Below, piece by piece: positions 10,134 through 18,443 of a DNA stretch of 33,641 nt. Every line of letters begins with the position of its first letter. Positions within the stretch are counted from its first letter, which is position 1. Both the position numbers and the translations under genes were made by a program. Source of the DNA: Bacillus norwichensis (lineage in GTDB: Bacteria > Bacillota > Bacilli > Bacillales > Bacillaceae_C); NCBI RefSeq assembly GCF_014836955.1, contig NZ_JACSPV010000048.1, forward strand, positions 1 to 33,641. The letters are read 5' to 3'. The notes under the pieces are model-generated. The model was not told the origin of the DNA and ran no database searches. It saw only the letters and a program-made list of their open reading frames with translations.

Positions 10134-11594
10134 ATGTCAAGCGACATAAGGGTACGTTACGCGCCAAGCCCTACAGGGCATCTTCATATAGGAAATGCAC
10201 GTACTGCATTATTCAATTATTTATTTGCCCGCAATAAGGGTGGAAAATTCATCATTCGGATCGAAGATACGGACCAAAAAAGAAATATTGAAGGCGGAGA
10301 GCAGAGCCAGCTAACCTATTTAAAATGGTTGGGGATCGATTGGGATGAGAGCATTGACAAAGATGGAGGCTACGGTCCATACCGCCAATCAGAACGCAAT
10401 GATATCTACCAAAAATATTATAATCAGCTTTTGGAGAGCGGACAGGCTTATAAATGCTACTGTACTCCGGAAGAATTAGAAGCGGAAAGAGAAGCGCAAA
10501 TTGCCCGTAAGGAGATGCCGCGTTACTCTGGAAAATGCCGTCATTTAACAGCAGAAGAACAGGAGGAACTCGCAGCGGAAGGCCGCGAACCAAGCATTCG
10601 CTTCAAAGTACCTTCTGGAAAAGAAATTGCTTTTAACGATATGGTTAAAAATAAAGTTTCTTTCGATTCCGATGGGATCGGTGATTTTGTCATCGTAAAG
10701 AAAGACGGCATTCCAACGTATAATTTTGCTGTTGCTGTTGATGACTATTTAATGGAGATCAGCCATGTTTTACGTGGAGATGATCACATTTCTAATACAC
10801 CGAAACAATTGATGGTTTATGATGCATTTGGGTGGGAACCTCCGGTTTTTGGCCATATGACACTTATTGTCAACGAGAGCCGCAGGAAGCTCAGCAAGCG
10901 GGACGAATCAATCATTCAATTTATCGAGCAGTATGCGGATCTAGGGTACATTCCTGAAGCTTTATTCAACTTCATTGCTTTGCTCGGTTGGTCGCCAGAA
11001 GGGGAGGAAGAAATTTTTTCAAGACAAGAATTAATCGACATTTTTGATGCCAATCGCTTGTCGAAATCCCCAGCTTTGTTCGACAAAAATAAGCTTGCCT
11101 GGACGAATAATCAGTACATGAAAAAGCAAGACTTGGATAGAGTTGTCGAATTAGCCATGCCGCATTTGAAAAAGGCGGGATTAATCCCTGAACAGCCAAC
11201 GGCGGAAGAAGAAAAATGGGCACGGAGTCTCATTGCTCTTTATCAAGAACAAATGAGCTACGGAGCAGAAATTGTTGAGTTTTCCAAGCAATTCTTCCAG
11301 GATGATATTCAATTTGGTGAAGCGGAAAAGGCTGTTTTAGAGGAGGAGCAAGTACAGGAAGTACTTCAGGCGTTTTACCAACAGGTTTCGGAATTGGATC
11401 CGTTTGAAGCAGGGGAAATTAAAAAGGCCATGAAAACTGTCCAAAAAGAAACCGGACATAAAGGCAAGAAGCTGTTTATGCCAATTAGAGTTGCCGTTAC
11501 AGGCGAAATGAAAGGCCCAGAACTTCCAAATGCGATTGAATTGTTAGGGAAGCAAAAAGTAAAATTGCGGTTGGAACGCCTGATCCAAGGATAA
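10134..11594 (+). CDS. gltX: Glutamyl-tRNA synthetase
   Basis: A 486-residue class I aminoacyl-tRNA synthetase charging tRNA-Glu. In Bacillus the enzyme also mischarges tRNA-Gln for later amidation; that this one does so is inferred from lineage. The HIGH-type motif reads HIGN (18-21) within [15 protein letters not shown], and KLSKR is at 252-256. A cysteine-bearing insert ([15 protein letters not shown]) and the helical anticodon-binding C-terminus are typical. ATG 10134 has GAGGAGG nine bases upstream; an upstream in-frame ATG at 10107 precedes that site and is rejected. It is separated from cysE by a T-box leader. Confidence 0.97.
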   Translation: MSSDIRVRYAPSPTGHLHIGNARTALFNYLFARNKGGKFIIRIEDTDQKRNIEGGEQSQLTYLKWLGIDWDESIDKDGGYGPYRQSERNDIYQKYYNQLLESGQAYKCYCTPEELEAEREAQIARKEMPRYSGKCRHLTAEEQEELAAEGREPSIRFKVPSGKEIAFNDMVKNKVSFDSDGIGDFVIVKKDGIPTYNFAVAVDDYLMEISHVLRGDDHISNTPKQLMVYDAFGWEPPVFGHMTLIVNESRRKLSKRDESIIQFIEQYADLGYIPEALFNFIALLGWSPEGEEEIFSRQELIDIFDANRLSKSPALFDKNKLAWTNNQYMKKQDLDRVVELAMPHLKKAGLIPEQPTAEEEKWARSLIALYQEQMSYGAEIVEFSKQFFQDDIQFGEAEKAVLEEEQVQEVLQAFYQQVSELDPFEAGEIKKAMKTVQKETGHKGKKLFMPIRVAVTGEMKGPELPNAIELLGKQKVKLRLERLIQG

Positions 11595-11607
11595 CAAAGA
11601 CACTATT

Positions 11608-11687
11608 TAGGAAAGCTCCAAAGCAAGGGATATCAGGCAGATTCCTTGTAATGGTCGCCTAAGTCTACTTGCCTTTGCGCTTTCCTA
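11608..11687. other. Nested palindromic element after gltX
   Basis: Arms TAGGAAAGC (11608-11616) and GCTTTCCTA (11679-11687) are perfectly complementary. Inside them CAAAG (11619-11623) pairs with CTTTG (11673-11677), and CAAGG (11624-11628) with CCTTG (11644-11648). The element ends exactly where the cysE promoter begins. There is no T-tract. It may be a structured 3' end or a small repeat element. Confidence 0.5.
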
Positions 11688-11716
11688 TTAACATTTAGAA
11701 CAAAATGTAATATATT
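11688..11716 (+). promoter_or_regulatory. Promoter of the cysE T-box transcript
   Basis: TTAACA (11688-11693, 5/6), a 17-bp spacer and TATATT (11711-11716, 5/6) lie just upstream of the T-box stem I. Confidence 0.7.
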
Positions 11717-11738
11717 ATAGTCATAGTTAAAAGCAATG

Positions 11739-11980
11739 ACGAGGAAAAGTAGGAAATCGATGCTGATCAGAGAGAACCGCCACTGGCTGAGAGCGGTTTG
11801 AGCTACTCGTTTTTTGAACATGCACCTCGGAGCCTTGTGTTGAACGGCTGTTTGCCAATTAAACGCAAGCGGGTACCCTACGTTACAAGGGATAAGTTGG
11901 GGTGTGGAAATGTTTTAAAGACACCCAACCAGAGTGGAACCGCGCCGTAAGCGTCTCTGTATATAGAGACGCTTTTTTTA
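11739..11980 (+). promoter_or_regulatory. T-box riboswitch, cysteine specific
   Basis: The hallmark T-box sequence AGAGTGGAACCGCG lies at 11931-11944, followed by an intrinsic terminator. Stem I is closed by CGAGG (11740-11744) and CCTCG (11825-11829). The 3' side of its specifier loop reads GAACATGCACC, giving specifier TGC (11821-11823), a cysteine codon. Uncharged tRNA-Cys should stabilise the antiterminator and switch on cysE and cysS. B. subtilis cysES also has such a leader. Confidence 0.93.
11951..11979 (+). terminator. T-box terminator hairpin
   Basis: GCGTCTCT (11951-11958) and AGAGACGC (11965-11972) form a perfect 8-bp stem with a 6-base loop, followed by T7. It is the off state of the cysteine T-box. 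Confidence 0.92.
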
Positions 11981-12009
11981 TTTTCGGAAAAAAGAGAGGA
12001 GTGATCACC

Positions 12010-12663
12010 ATGTTCAAACGAATGAAGGAAGATATTGCAACAGTGTTTGATCAGGATCCGGCCGCCCGCACAAACATTGAAGTCATCTTAACGTATTCCG
12101 GCTTGCACGCCATTTGGGCTCATAGAGTTGCCCATGTATTCTTTAAAAGAAAGATGTTCTTTATTGCAAGGCTGATTTCACAGATTAACCGCTTTTTTAC
12201 GGGGATAGAAATTCACCCGGGAGCGAAAATCGGCCGCCGTTTCTTTATTGATCACGGAATGGGAGTGGTAATTGGTGAAACTTGCGAAATCGGTGATGGT
12301 GTCACCGTTTACCAAGGGGTGACACTCGGAGGAACAGGGAAAGAAAAAGGTAAGCGGCATCCAACTATTAAAGACAATGCTTTAATTGCAACTGGAGCGA
12401 AAGTCCTTGGCAACATTACTATTGGAGAAAATTCTAAAGTCGGCGGAGGCTCAGTCGTTTTAAAAGATGTTCCTCCCAACTCCACTGTAGTCGGGATTCC
12501 AGGTCGGGTTGTCGTTAGAGATGGAGTAAAAGTAAGGAAGGATCTGAACCACAGTGATCTGCCAGATCCGATTTCAGATAAACTCGCAACAATGGAGCAG
12601 GAAATTGCCCGCTTGAATATGGAGCTTTCAGCTCTAAAGAAAGAGAGGAGTCATTCAGGATGA
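12010..12663 (+). CDS. cysE: Serine O-acetyltransferase
   Basis: A 217-residue enzyme that acetylates serine with acetyl-CoA to give O-acetylserine, the carbon skeleton for cysteine. A helical N-terminal part is followed by a left-handed beta-helix of hexapeptide repeats (about 65-165). The catalytic Asp81-His82 pair ([11 protein letters not shown]) and His117 (KRHPTI) are present. ATG 12010 follows AGAGGAG by eight bases, after the T-box terminator; the upstream in-frame extension lies inside the riboswitch. The stop overlaps cysS by four bases, pairing cysteine synthesis with its charging under one T-box. Confidence 0.96.
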   Translation: MFKRMKEDIATVFDQDPAARTNIEVILTYSGLHAIWAHRVAHVFFKRKMFFIARLISQINRFFTGIEIHPGAKIGRRFFIDHGMGVVIGETCEIGDGVTVYQGVTLGGTGKEKGKRHPTIKDNALIATGAKVLGNITIGENSKVGGGSVVLKDVPPNSTVVGIPGRVVVRDGVKVRKDLNHSDLPDPISDKLATMEQEIARLNMELSALKKERSHSG

Positions 12664-14057
12664 CAATCAGGATATACAACACATTGACGCGACAAAAAGA
12701 GGAATTCGTTCCGCTCGAAGAAGGAAAAGTTAAAATGTATGTTTGCGGACCAACTGTTTACAACTATATTCATATTGGGAATGCCCGCCCGGCAATTATA
12801 TTTGATACGGTCCGCCGTTATTTGGAATACCGGGGCTACGACGTCCATTATGTCTCCAATTTCACAGACGTTGACGATAAAATTATTAATGCAGCTAAAG
12901 AACTTCAAATGGACGCACTTACGCTTGCCAATCGGTTTGTTGATGCTTTTTTCGAGGATATTCTTGCCTTGGGCTGCAAAAAAGCCGATGATCATCCACG
13001 GGTGACGGAAAATATAGATGTCATCATCGAATTTATTGAAGTGCTTATTCAAAAAGGATATGCCTATGAATCTGGTGGGGATGTTTATTACCGGACAAGG
13101 AAATTTGATGGGTATGGAAAACTGTCACACCAATTAGTTGATGATTTAAAGGTCGGGGCTCGTATCCAACCAGGTGAATTGAAGGAAGATGCTCTTGACT
13201 TCGCCCTTTGGAAAGCGGCAAAGGAAGGGGAGATCTTCTGGGAAAGCCCATGGGGAGAAGGTCGCCCTGGCTGGCATATTGAATGTTCCGCAATGGCAAG
13301 AGAGTATCTTGGTGACACAATCGATATTCATGCGGGAGGACAGGATTTGACTTTCCCTCACCATGAAAATGAGATAGCCCAATCTGAAGCCATGACTGGA
13401 AAGCTTTTTGCCCGCTATTGGATGCATAATGGCTATATTAATATCGACAATGAAAAGATGTCTAAATCACTCGGAAACTTTGTGTTGGTTAACGACATTA
13501 TTAAGCAAGTTGATCCGCAGATTCTTAGGTTTTTCATGTTGTCTGTACATTACCGAAATCCGATCAACTACTCGGAAAATCTCGTAGCAGATGCAGGTGC
13601 TGGACTTGAAAGGCTGAAGACATCTTACCAAAACTTGAAACACCGCCTTGAAACAAGTGCCGACCTGGCGGGCGATGGACAGGAATGGATCGATAAAATA
13701 AAAGCTCTGCATCAGGAATTCGTAGACAAGATGGATGATGACTTCAATACTGCTGATGGTATCTCTGTCCTCTTCGAACTAGCAAAGCAAGCTAATTATT
13801 ACTTAATGGAGAAAAATACTTCTGTTGCTGTCATTCGGGCATTTATGACTGAATTTGAAAGTTTATTCCCTGTATTGGGGCTTGAACTGGAAGCAGAAGA
13901 GTTGCTTGATGAGGATATCGAACAACTTATTGAACAACGGAATCAGGCCAGAAGGGATCGCAATTTCCAGCTGGCAGATCAAATCCGCGACCAGTTAAAA
14001 GACATGAATATCATTTTGGAAGACACGGCACAAGGTACTAGGTGGAAGCGGGGATGA
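12660..14057 (+). CDS. cysS: Cysteinyl-tRNA synthetase
   Basis: A 465-residue class I synthetase charging tRNA-Cys. The HIGH-type motif reads HIGN (38-41) and KMSKS is at 266-270. The zinc site that selects cysteine is recognisable as Cys29 (VCGPTVY), Cys209 (WHIECSAM) and the His/Glu of [12 protein letters not shown]. The C-terminal helical tRNA-binding part ends in [20 protein letters not shown], as in the family. The start is coupled to cysE by ATGA. Length matches B. subtilis CysS. Confidence 0.97.
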   Translation: MTIRIYNTLTRQKEEFVPLEEGKVKMYVCGPTVYNYIHIGNARPAIIFDTVRRYLEYRGYDVHYVSNFTDVDDKIINAAKELQMDALTLANRFVDAFFEDILALGCKKADDHPRVTENIDVIIEFIEVLIQKGYAYESGGDVYYRTRKFDGYGKLSHQLVDDLKVGARIQPGELKEDALDFALWKAAKEGEIFWESPWGEGRPGWHIECSAMAREYLGDTIDIHAGGQDLTFPHHENEIAQSEAMTGKLFARYWMHNGYINIDNEKMSKSLGNFVLVNDIIKQVDPQILRFFMLSVHYRNPINYSENLVADAGAGLERLKTSYQNLKHRLETSADLAGDGQEWIDKIKALHQEFVDKMDDDFNTADGISVLFELAKQANYYLMEKNTSVAVIRAFMTEFESLFPVLGLELEAEELLDEDIEQLIEQRNQARRDRNFQLADQIRDQLKDMNIILEDTAQGTRWKRG

Positions 14058-14479
14058 CCATGAACTTTCCGCCAAAAGTGGATTATAAACAGTTGAATAG
14101 TTTGGCACTCGCCTATATGGGCGATGCCATTTATGATGTTTTCATTCGCGGCCGTTTGTTGGAAAGCGGGAAAACAAGGCCTAATAAGCTTCATTTGGAA
14201 GCCACTCGCTATGTCTCAGCAAAAGCACAAGCGGCTGCTTTGAAGGTGCTGATCGATACCAATTTTTTATCTGGGGAAGAACTCGAAATCGCCAGGCGGG
14301 GCAGAAACGCCAAGTCAGGAACGGTCCCTAAAAATACGGATGTGCAAACATATAGACATAGCACGGCTTTGGAAGCATTGATCGGCTGGTTATACTTGGC
14401 AAATGAGCAAAAACGTTTGGAAGAGCTAATTGAAAAAATCATCGAGGTTATCAATCAAGAAAGAGGAGGAGCTATATGA
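14054..14479 (+). CDS. mrnC: Mini-ribonuclease III, 23S rRNA maturation
   Basis: A 141-residue protein with the RNase III catalytic domain only and no double-stranded RNA binding domain. It trims 23S rRNA precursor ends in B. subtilis. Conserved blocks are [16 protein letters not shown] with Asp24, [21 protein letters not shown], and [13 protein letters not shown] with Glu107. ATG 14054 overlaps the cysS stop by four bases. ATG 14060 is equally plausible (GGGG six bases upstream) and closer to the B. subtilis N-terminus. Overlaps with cysS and rlmB indicate a single coupled message. Confidence 0.94.
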   Translation: MTMNFPPKVDYKQLNSLALAYMGDAIYDVFIRGRLLESGKTRPNKLHLEATRYVSAKAQAAALKVLIDTNFLSGEELEIARRGRNAKSGTVPKNTDVQTYRHSTALEALIGWLYLANEQKRLEELIEKIIEVINQERGGAI

Positions 14480-15219
14480 GCCAGCAGTGGATTGCAGGAA
14501 AAAACCCCATATTGGAAGCACTCAGGTCGGAACGAGACATTCATAAGATCTTGATAGCTGAAGGATCTCAAAAAGGGCAGATGCAAGCCATCATTAAGCT
14601 GGCAAAAGAAAAGCGGGTCCAAATTCAATATGTTCCAAGGAAGAAAATCGATCAGATGACTGAAGAAAACCATCAAGGTGCCATCGCTGAAGTAGCCGCT
14701 TATCGGTATGCTGATTTGGAAGAGCTGTTCGAGCGGGCAGCATTAAAGGGAGAGGATCCTTTTTTTCTTATACTGGACGAGCTTGAGGATCCCCATAATC
14801 TGGGCTCCATCCTAAGAACAGCAGATGCGGCGAATGTACATGGAATCATTATCCCGAAAAGGCGGGCAGTCGGTCTGACATCAACGGTTGCGAAATTATC
14901 GACTGGTGCAATTGAACATATCCCGGTTGCGCGCGTAACGAATCTTGCAAGAACAATGGATGAGTTAAAGGACCGGGGCGTTTGGATCTTTGGGACAGAT
15001 GCTGAAGAAAGCACGGATTACCGCCAGATGGACGCTTCGCTCCCACTTGCTGTTGTCATTGGCAGTGAAGGCAGAGGAATGAGCCGGTTGGTTAAAGAAA
15101 AATGCGATTTTCGGATACATTTACCAATGGCTGGGCATGTAACATCATTAAACGCCTCTGTGGCGGCTGCACTCTTAATGTATGAAGTATACCGAAAGCG
15201 CCAGCCGCTGGAGAGGTGA
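14476..15219 (+). CDS. rlmB: RlmB-type 23S rRNA 2'-O-methyltransferase (TrmH/SpoU family)
   Basis: A 247-residue SPOUT methyltransferase, called YacO in B. subtilis. By family it uses SAM to methylate the 2'-O of a guanosine in the 23S peptidyl-transferase loop; the exact target is inferred. A small N-terminal substrate-binding domain (about 1-75) precedes the knotted catalytic domain. The three family motifs are visible: [18 protein letters not shown] with Asn108, IGSEGRGM with Glu198, and [13 protein letters not shown] with Asn226 and Ser228. The start overlaps mrnC by four bases (ATGA) and follows GAGGAGG. Confidence 0.95.
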   Translation: MSQQWIAGKNPILEALRSERDIHKILIAEGSQKGQMQAIIKLAKEKRVQIQYVPRKKIDQMTEENHQGAIAEVAAYRYADLEELFERAALKGEDPFFLILDELEDPHNLGSILRTADAANVHGIIIPKRRAVGLTSTVAKLSTGAIEHIPVARVTNLARTMDELKDRGVWIFGTDAEESTDYRQMDASLPLAVVIGSEGRGMSRLVKEKCDFRIHLPMAGHVTSLNASVAAALLMYEVYRKRQPLER

Positions 15220-15223
15220 TCAC

Positions 15224-15733
15224 ATGAATATTTTGATCGTCGATGGGTACAACATGATCGGTGCCTGGCCCGAGCTGGTGCAGCTGAAGCAAAAGGATTT
15301 GGCGGAGGCAAGGGACAGGCTCATAGAAATATTGGCAGAATATCAGGGGTTTACTGATTTCAAAGTGATTGTTGTTTTTGATGCTTATGATGTAAAAGGG
15401 ATTGAAAACAAATATACGAAGCATCGCGTTGATGTGATTTATACAAAGTCGGAGGAGACTGCTGATGAGCGGATCGAAAAGTTGGCTAATGAGCTGAACA
15501 ATCGTACGACGCAAATTTATGTGGCAACCTCTGACTTTACTGAACAGTGGGCGATTTTTGGACAGGGAGCCCTAAGAATATCAGCGCGGGAGTTATTAGA
15601 GGAAATATTAGACACAGAACGCAGAATTGAAAAGAAGGTCGAAAAAACGCAAGAAAGGGCCCCTTTACGCAGGATTAATTTAAGTCAGGATATGACAGAA
15701 ATCTTTGAAAAGTGGAGACGAGGAAAAAAATGA
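15224..15733 (+). CDS. rae1: Rae1/YacP, ribosome-associated NYN-PIN endoribonuclease
   Basis: A 169-residue NYN/PIN-fold nuclease. B. subtilis Rae1 cleaves mRNA in the ribosomal A site in a translation-dependent manner. The N-terminal MNILIVDGYNMIGAWPEL carries conserved Asp7 and Asn10; further acidic positions are in VVFDAYDVKG and ATSDFTEQ. ATG 15224 follows GAGAGGTG at the end of rlmB with a four-base gap; an in-frame start at 15182 inside rlmB is rejected. The C-terminus is basic (EKWRRGKK), suited to RNA. It is the last gene of the T-box-led series. Confidence 0.94.
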   Translation: MNILIVDGYNMIGAWPELVQLKQKDLAEARDRLIEILAEYQGFTDFKVIVVFDAYDVKGIENKYTKHRVDVIYTKSEETADERIEKLANELNNRTTQIYVATSDFTEQWAIFGQGALRISARELLEEILDTERRIEKKVEKTQERAPLRRINLSQDMTEIFEKWRRGKK

Positions 15734-15737
15734 CTGG

Positions 15738-15767
15738 TTGACGTTAGAAAATTCTGTCATGTATAAT
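15738..15767 (+). promoter_or_regulatory. Sigma-A promoter of sigH
   Basis: TTGACG (15738-15743), an 18-bp spacer and a perfect TATAAT (15762-15767) sit between rae1 and sigH. In B. subtilis the sigH promoter is repressed by AbrB; no AbrB site can be read reliably here. Confidence 0.8.
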
Positions 15768-15804
15768 AATTCTATCGACGGTTTTACAGGAGCGGGGGAT
15801 CAGA

Positions 15805-16455
15805 GTGATTTCATACATTAAACTAGATAAAGACACAGCTTTTGATTTGCTGGAAGATGAAGCACTGATTGAACTGGTACACAAAGGTGATAGTGAAGCT
15901 CTTGATTATCTAATTAAAAAATACCGCAATTTTGTAAGGGCGAAGGCCCGGTCCTATTTTCTAATAGGAGCGGACAATGAAGATATTGTACAGGAAGGCA
16001 TGATTGGGCTTTATAAAGCAATTCGTGATTTTAAGGAAGAAAAACTCGCCTCATTTAAAGCTTTTGCTGAACTTTGCATTACAAGACAAATCATTACCGC
16101 CATCAAAACTGCTACCCGTCAAAAACATATTCCACTTAACTCATATGTTTCCTTGGACAAGCCTATTTATGATGAAGAATCAGACCGGACACTCATGGAT
16201 GTTATTTCTGGAGCGAAGACCATGGATCCGGAAGAACTGCTCATTCATAGAGAGCGGTTTAATAGTATAGAAGATAAAATGACAGAACTGCTGAGCGATT
16301 TGGAAAGGAAAGTGCTTGCCCTTTATTTGGATGGGCGCACTTATCAGGAAATTTCCTATGAGCTGGACCGACATGTGAAATCGATCGATAATGCTCTCCA
16401 AAGGGTGAAAAGAAAGCTGGAACGCTATTTGGAATTGCGTGAAATCACATTTTGA
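15805..16455 (+). CDS. sigH: RNA polymerase sigma-H factor
   Basis: A 216-residue sigma-70 family factor for early stationary-phase, competence and sporulation genes. Region 2 is nearly invariant (DIVQEGMIGLYKAIRDF, then AFAELCITRQIITAIKTATR). Region 4 contains the helix-turn-helix LDGRTYQEISYELDRHVKSID. The first 25 residues differ from B. subtilis SigH, which is normal for this segment. GTG 15805 is chosen; AGGAG and GGGGGA lie just upstream. Its presence suggests a spore-forming lineage, although SigH alone does not prove sporulation. Confidence 0.96.
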   Translation: MISYIKLDKDTAFDLLEDEALIELVHKGDSEALDYLIKKYRNFVRAKARSYFLIGADNEDIVQEGMIGLYKAIRDFKEEKLASFKAFAELCITRQIITAIKTATRQKHIPLNSYVSLDKPIYDEESDRTLMDVISGAKTMDPEELLIHRERFNSIEDKMTELLSDLERKVLALYLDGRTYQEISYELDRHVKSIDNALQRVKRKLERYLELREITF

Positions 16456-16532
16456 ACACCGTAAGCCATGTTGACGATACTTTCTTTTCATGGTATTTTT
16501 TAAAAGATATGTTGATATAAGGTGCGGTTGTG

Positions 16533-16679
16533 ATGAAAAGTAAAATTATATGGGCTTGCAGTGATTGTGGTTCTAGAAATTATACGACGGACAACAGAGA
16601 GAAGTCATCCAAGCGGCTGACAATCAAGAAGTATTGTAAAAACTGCAATGCACACACAGTCCATCAGCAAACAAAATGA
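16533..16679 (+). CDS. rpmG: Ribosomal protein bL33, zinc-binding form
   Basis: A 48-residue large-subunit protein. Cys9/Cys12 and Cys35/Cys38 make the zinc-binding (C+) type, so it resembles RpmGC near secE in B. subtilis rather than the Cys-free zinc-stress form. The family pattern RNYTT and LTIKKYCKNCNAHT is clear. ATG 16533 follows AAGGTG by about eight bases; a GTG directly before it is in frame. secE begins 47 bases downstream. Confidence 0.93.
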   Translation: MKSKIIWACSDCGSRNYTTDNREKSSKRLTIKKYCKNCNAHTVHQQTK

Positions 16680-16726
16680 CCCTTGTAAAAGAAGTCCGTT
16701 CATTTACAGATGTTGGAGGTTCGATC

Positions 16727-16912
16727 ATGTCAAGCATAACTCAATTTTTCCGCAATGTCGGCTCGGAAATGAGAAAGGTGAGCTGGCCGAAGCGGAAAGA
16801 ACTTGTAGGATACACCATAACGGTTGTCACAACAGTCGTGATACTTGCTCTATTTTTTGCGCTTGTCGATCTGGGAATTTCTAGAACTGTTCGGTTCTTT
16901 CTAGATCTATAA
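16727..16912 (+). CDS. secE: SecE, preprotein translocase subunit
   Basis: A 61-residue single-span SecE. The amphipathic N-terminal part has the conserved EMRKVSWPKRKEL, followed by one membrane helix at about 30-52 and a short tail. It clamps SecY in the membrane translocon. ATG 16727 follows TGGAGG by seven bases; an in-frame extension upstream overlaps rpmG and is rejected. Order rpmG-secE-nusG is the classical one. Confidence 0.95.
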   Translation: MSSITQFFRNVGSEMRKVSWPKRKELVGYTITVVTTVVILALFFALVDLGISRTVRFFLDL

Positions 16913-16937
16913 AACAACTGACTTTTATTTGATAAAT

Positions 16938-16968
16938 TTGTATATTAGCCTGCTGCTCGTGGTATAAT
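16938..16968 (+). promoter_or_regulatory. Extended -10 promoter upstream of nusG
   Basis: TGGTATAAT (16960-16968) is a perfect extended -10. The -35 is weak (TTGTAT, 16938-16943, spacer 19). A terminator hairpin begins about 40 bases later, so transcripts from here must read through to reach nusG. Confidence 0.6.
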
Positions 16969-17000
16969 ATAAGAACAATAAAGATGCCGCCGTATTTTCA

Positions 17001-17026
17001 AAAAAAGCCCGGTTAACGGGTTTTTT
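17001..17026 (+). terminator. Intrinsic terminator between secE and nusG
   Basis: CCCG (17008-17011) pairs with CGGG (17017-17020), loop GTTAA, flanked by an A-tract and followed by T6. The stem is short but the layout is typical. It may end the secE message or attenuate the nusG leader. Confidence 0.7.
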
Positions 17027-17032
17027 CATTTG

Positions 17033-17130
17033 CTTAAAGAAAAGCATAAGCGCCGTTTAGCGACGTACAAACTGGAATTGTGGAAGACGGCCGTTTAGGG
17101 GCGACCTTGAACTCCTGCCGTCTAAAGCTA
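17033..17130 (+). repeat. Dispersed intergenic repeat, copy A (nusG leader)
   Basis: It begins CTTAAAGAAAAGCATAAGCG and contains a 7-bp inverted repeat, AGACGGC (17085) with GCCGTCT (17118-17124). The first 30 bases recur near 20413, and most of the element recurs degenerate and inverted at about 28585-28685. The remainder up to 17227 shows no gene. Confidence 0.6.
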
Positions 17131-17227
17131 AACACTGGAGCACTCCACTAATGAGATAAAGGAAACACGGCAATGAAGGCCTCATGATGCGACAGTCTGT
17201 CCGTCGGAGATAAAATTTAGATTAAAT

Positions 17228-17256
17228 AGGGAGGGAAGGACATACAGTCCTGCTCA
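17228..17256 (+). promoter_or_regulatory. nusG ribosome binding site with an intervening hairpin
   Basis: The strong site AGGGAGG (17228-17234) is 22 bases from the ATG, too far for normal use. Between them AGGAC (17237-17241) pairs with GTCCT (17247-17251), loop ATACA. Folding this hairpin would shorten the effective spacing to 7 bases. Confidence 0.55.
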
Positions 17257-17793
17257 ATGGAAAAAAATTGGTACGTTGTCCACACATATTCCGGATACGA
17301 AAACAAGGTGAAAACAAATCTTGAAAAAAGAGTAGAATCCATGGGGATGCAAGATAAGATTTTCCGCGTTATTGTTCCAGAAGATGAAGAAACAGCCACG
17401 AAAAATGGAAAGACAAAAACAGTTAAGAAAAAGGTTTTCCCTGGGTATGTACTAGTTGAGCTCATCATGACGGATGATTCTTGGTACGTCGTAAGGAACA
17501 CTCCAGGAGTAACGGGATTTGTCGGATCTGCAGGATCTGGTTCTAAACCGACTCCACTTTTGCCAGAAGAGATCAATTATATATTAAAAAGAATGGGCGT
17601 GGAGAAGACTCCTATCGATGTGCAATTTGAAGAAGGCGAATCCGTAACAGTGAAAGAAGGGCCGTTTGCTGAATATACGGGTAAAATTGATTCGCTAGAT
17701 TTGGACAAGGGTAAAGCGAGAGTGCTTGTGAATATGTTCGGACGTGAAACCCCTGTTGAACTTGACTTTGCTCAAATTGAAAAAATAACATAA
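17257..17793 (+). CDS. nusG: NusG transcription elongation and pausing factor
   Basis: A 178-residue protein with an N-terminal NGN domain that binds RNA polymerase (begins [19 protein letters not shown], with the conserved VFPGYVLVE and [15 protein letters not shown]) and a C-terminal KOW domain (about 125-178, ending [14 protein letters not shown]). In Bacillus it promotes pausing at specific sites and, in general, links to translation. The start aligns exactly with B. subtilis NusG. rplK follows with its own leader. Confidence 0.97.
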   Translation: MEKNWYVVHTYSGYENKVKTNLEKRVESMGMQDKIFRVIVPEDEETATKNGKTKTVKKKVFPGYVLVELIMTDDSWYVVRNTPGVTGFVGSAGSGSKPTPLLPEEINYILKRMGVEKTPIDVQFEEGESVTVKEGPFAEYTGKIDSLDLDKGKARVLVNMFGRETPVELDFAQIEKIT

Positions 17794-17799
17794 AACAAC

Positions 17800-17828
17800 T
17801 TGTTTTTTGACATCAAAAGTGATAATAT
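17800..17828 (+). promoter_or_regulatory. Candidate rplK promoter
   Basis: TTGTTT (17800-17805), a 17-bp spacer and the extended -10 TGATAATAT (17820-17828). A perfect TTGACA at 17807 has no suitably spaced -10. B. subtilis also starts a transcript ahead of rplK. Confidence 0.45.
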
Positions 17829-17863
17829 TTTTAAGGTTAGATCTCGTAAGAGATGTTCTAGAA

Positions 17864-17900
17864 GATGAGTGGGAGGGGAAAGACCCCCTATTACCACATC
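17864..17900 (+). promoter_or_regulatory. rplK leader hairpin, candidate L1-binding site
   Basis: The outer stem is GTGG (17869-17872) with CCAC (17894-17897), extended by GAT and ATC. An asymmetric internal loop (GA against CTATTA) leads to inner stem GGGG/CCCC with loop AAAGA. It lies nine bases before the rplK Shine-Dalgarno. Shape and GTGGGAG resemble L1 operators known in other bacteria, where L1 represses the L11-L1 genes; binding here is inferred. Confidence 0.6.
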
Positions 17901-17923
17901 ACGGACTTAAGGAGGTGTGTCTC

Positions 17924-18349
17924 GTGGCTAAAAAAGTTATCAAAGTAGTAAAACTTCAAATTCCTGCGGGTAAAGCAAACCCAGCTCCACCAGTTGGACC
18001 GGCATTGGGTCAAGCAGGTGTAAATATCATGGGATTCTGTAAGGAGTTCAATGCTCGTACATCAGATCAAGCGGGATTGATTATTCCGGTTGAAATTACT
18101 GTGTTTGAAGACAGATCCTTTACTTTCATTACTAAAACTCCGCCTGCGGCTGTTCTATTGAAGAAAGCGGCTGGCATTGAATCAGGTTCCGGAGAACCGA
18201 ATAAAAAGTCGGTTGCTACCGTAAAACGCGATAAAGTACGTGAAATCGCTGAAACAAAAATGCCTGACCTAAATGCAGCAAGTGTTGAAGCAGCTATGCA
18301 AATGGTTGAAGGCACTGCACGCAGTATGGGAATTAAGATCGAAGACTGA
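17924..18349 (+). CDS. rplK: Ribosomal protein uL11
   Basis: A 141-residue stalk-base protein that binds 23S helices 43-44 and is needed for factor-dependent GTPase and RelA function. The N-terminal domain has the proline-rich hinge block [21 protein letters not shown]. The C-terminal RNA-binding domain contains the [14 protein letters not shown] and TAR(S)MGI signatures. GTG 17924 is the start, preceded by AAGGAGGTG (17909-17917). A longer in-frame reading to 17807 runs through the leader hairpin and is rejected. Confidence 0.97.
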   Translation: MAKKVIKVVKLQIPAGKANPAPPVGPALGQAGVNIMGFCKEFNARTSDQAGLIIPVEITVFEDRSFTFITKTPPAAVLLKKAAGIESGSGEPNKKSVATVKRDKVREIAETKMPDLNAASVEAAMQMVEGTARSMGIKIED

Positions 18350-18358
18350 TCGTTTAGG

Positions 18359-18395
18359 AGGTTGCAGAGCTGCATTCTTGTACCCTGCAACCTTT
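18359..18395 (+). terminator. Terminator-like hairpin between rplK and rplA
   Basis: AGGTTGCAG (18359-18367) and CTGCAACCT (18385-18393) form a perfect 9-bp stem with a 17-base loop. Only a short TTTATT follows, so it may be an attenuator or RNA-processing site rather than a full terminator. Confidence 0.45.
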
Positions 18396-18399
18396 ATTC

Positions 18400-18425
18400 G
18401 TGGGAGGTTTTTCCGCTAAAACCAC
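18400..18425 (+). promoter_or_regulatory. rplA leader motif similar to the rplK leader
   Basis: GTGGGAGG (18400-18407) and ACCAC (18421-18425) repeat the ends of the rplK leader hairpin. The outer GTGG/CCAC stem encloses a TTTT/AAAA inner stem. It ends just before the rplA Shine-Dalgarno AGGAGG (18431-18436). A second L1 control site is possible. Confidence 0.45.
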
Positions 18426-18443
18426 AATATAGGAGGATTAATG

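Noticed and set aside
11902-12009. N-terminal extension of cysE
   Set aside because: The reading runs through the T-box and its terminator; a good ribosome binding site and the family's usual start are at 12010.
16648-16884. ORF in another frame across the rpmG-secE junction
   Set aside because: It overlaps both genes out of frame and has no recognisable family or ribosome binding site.
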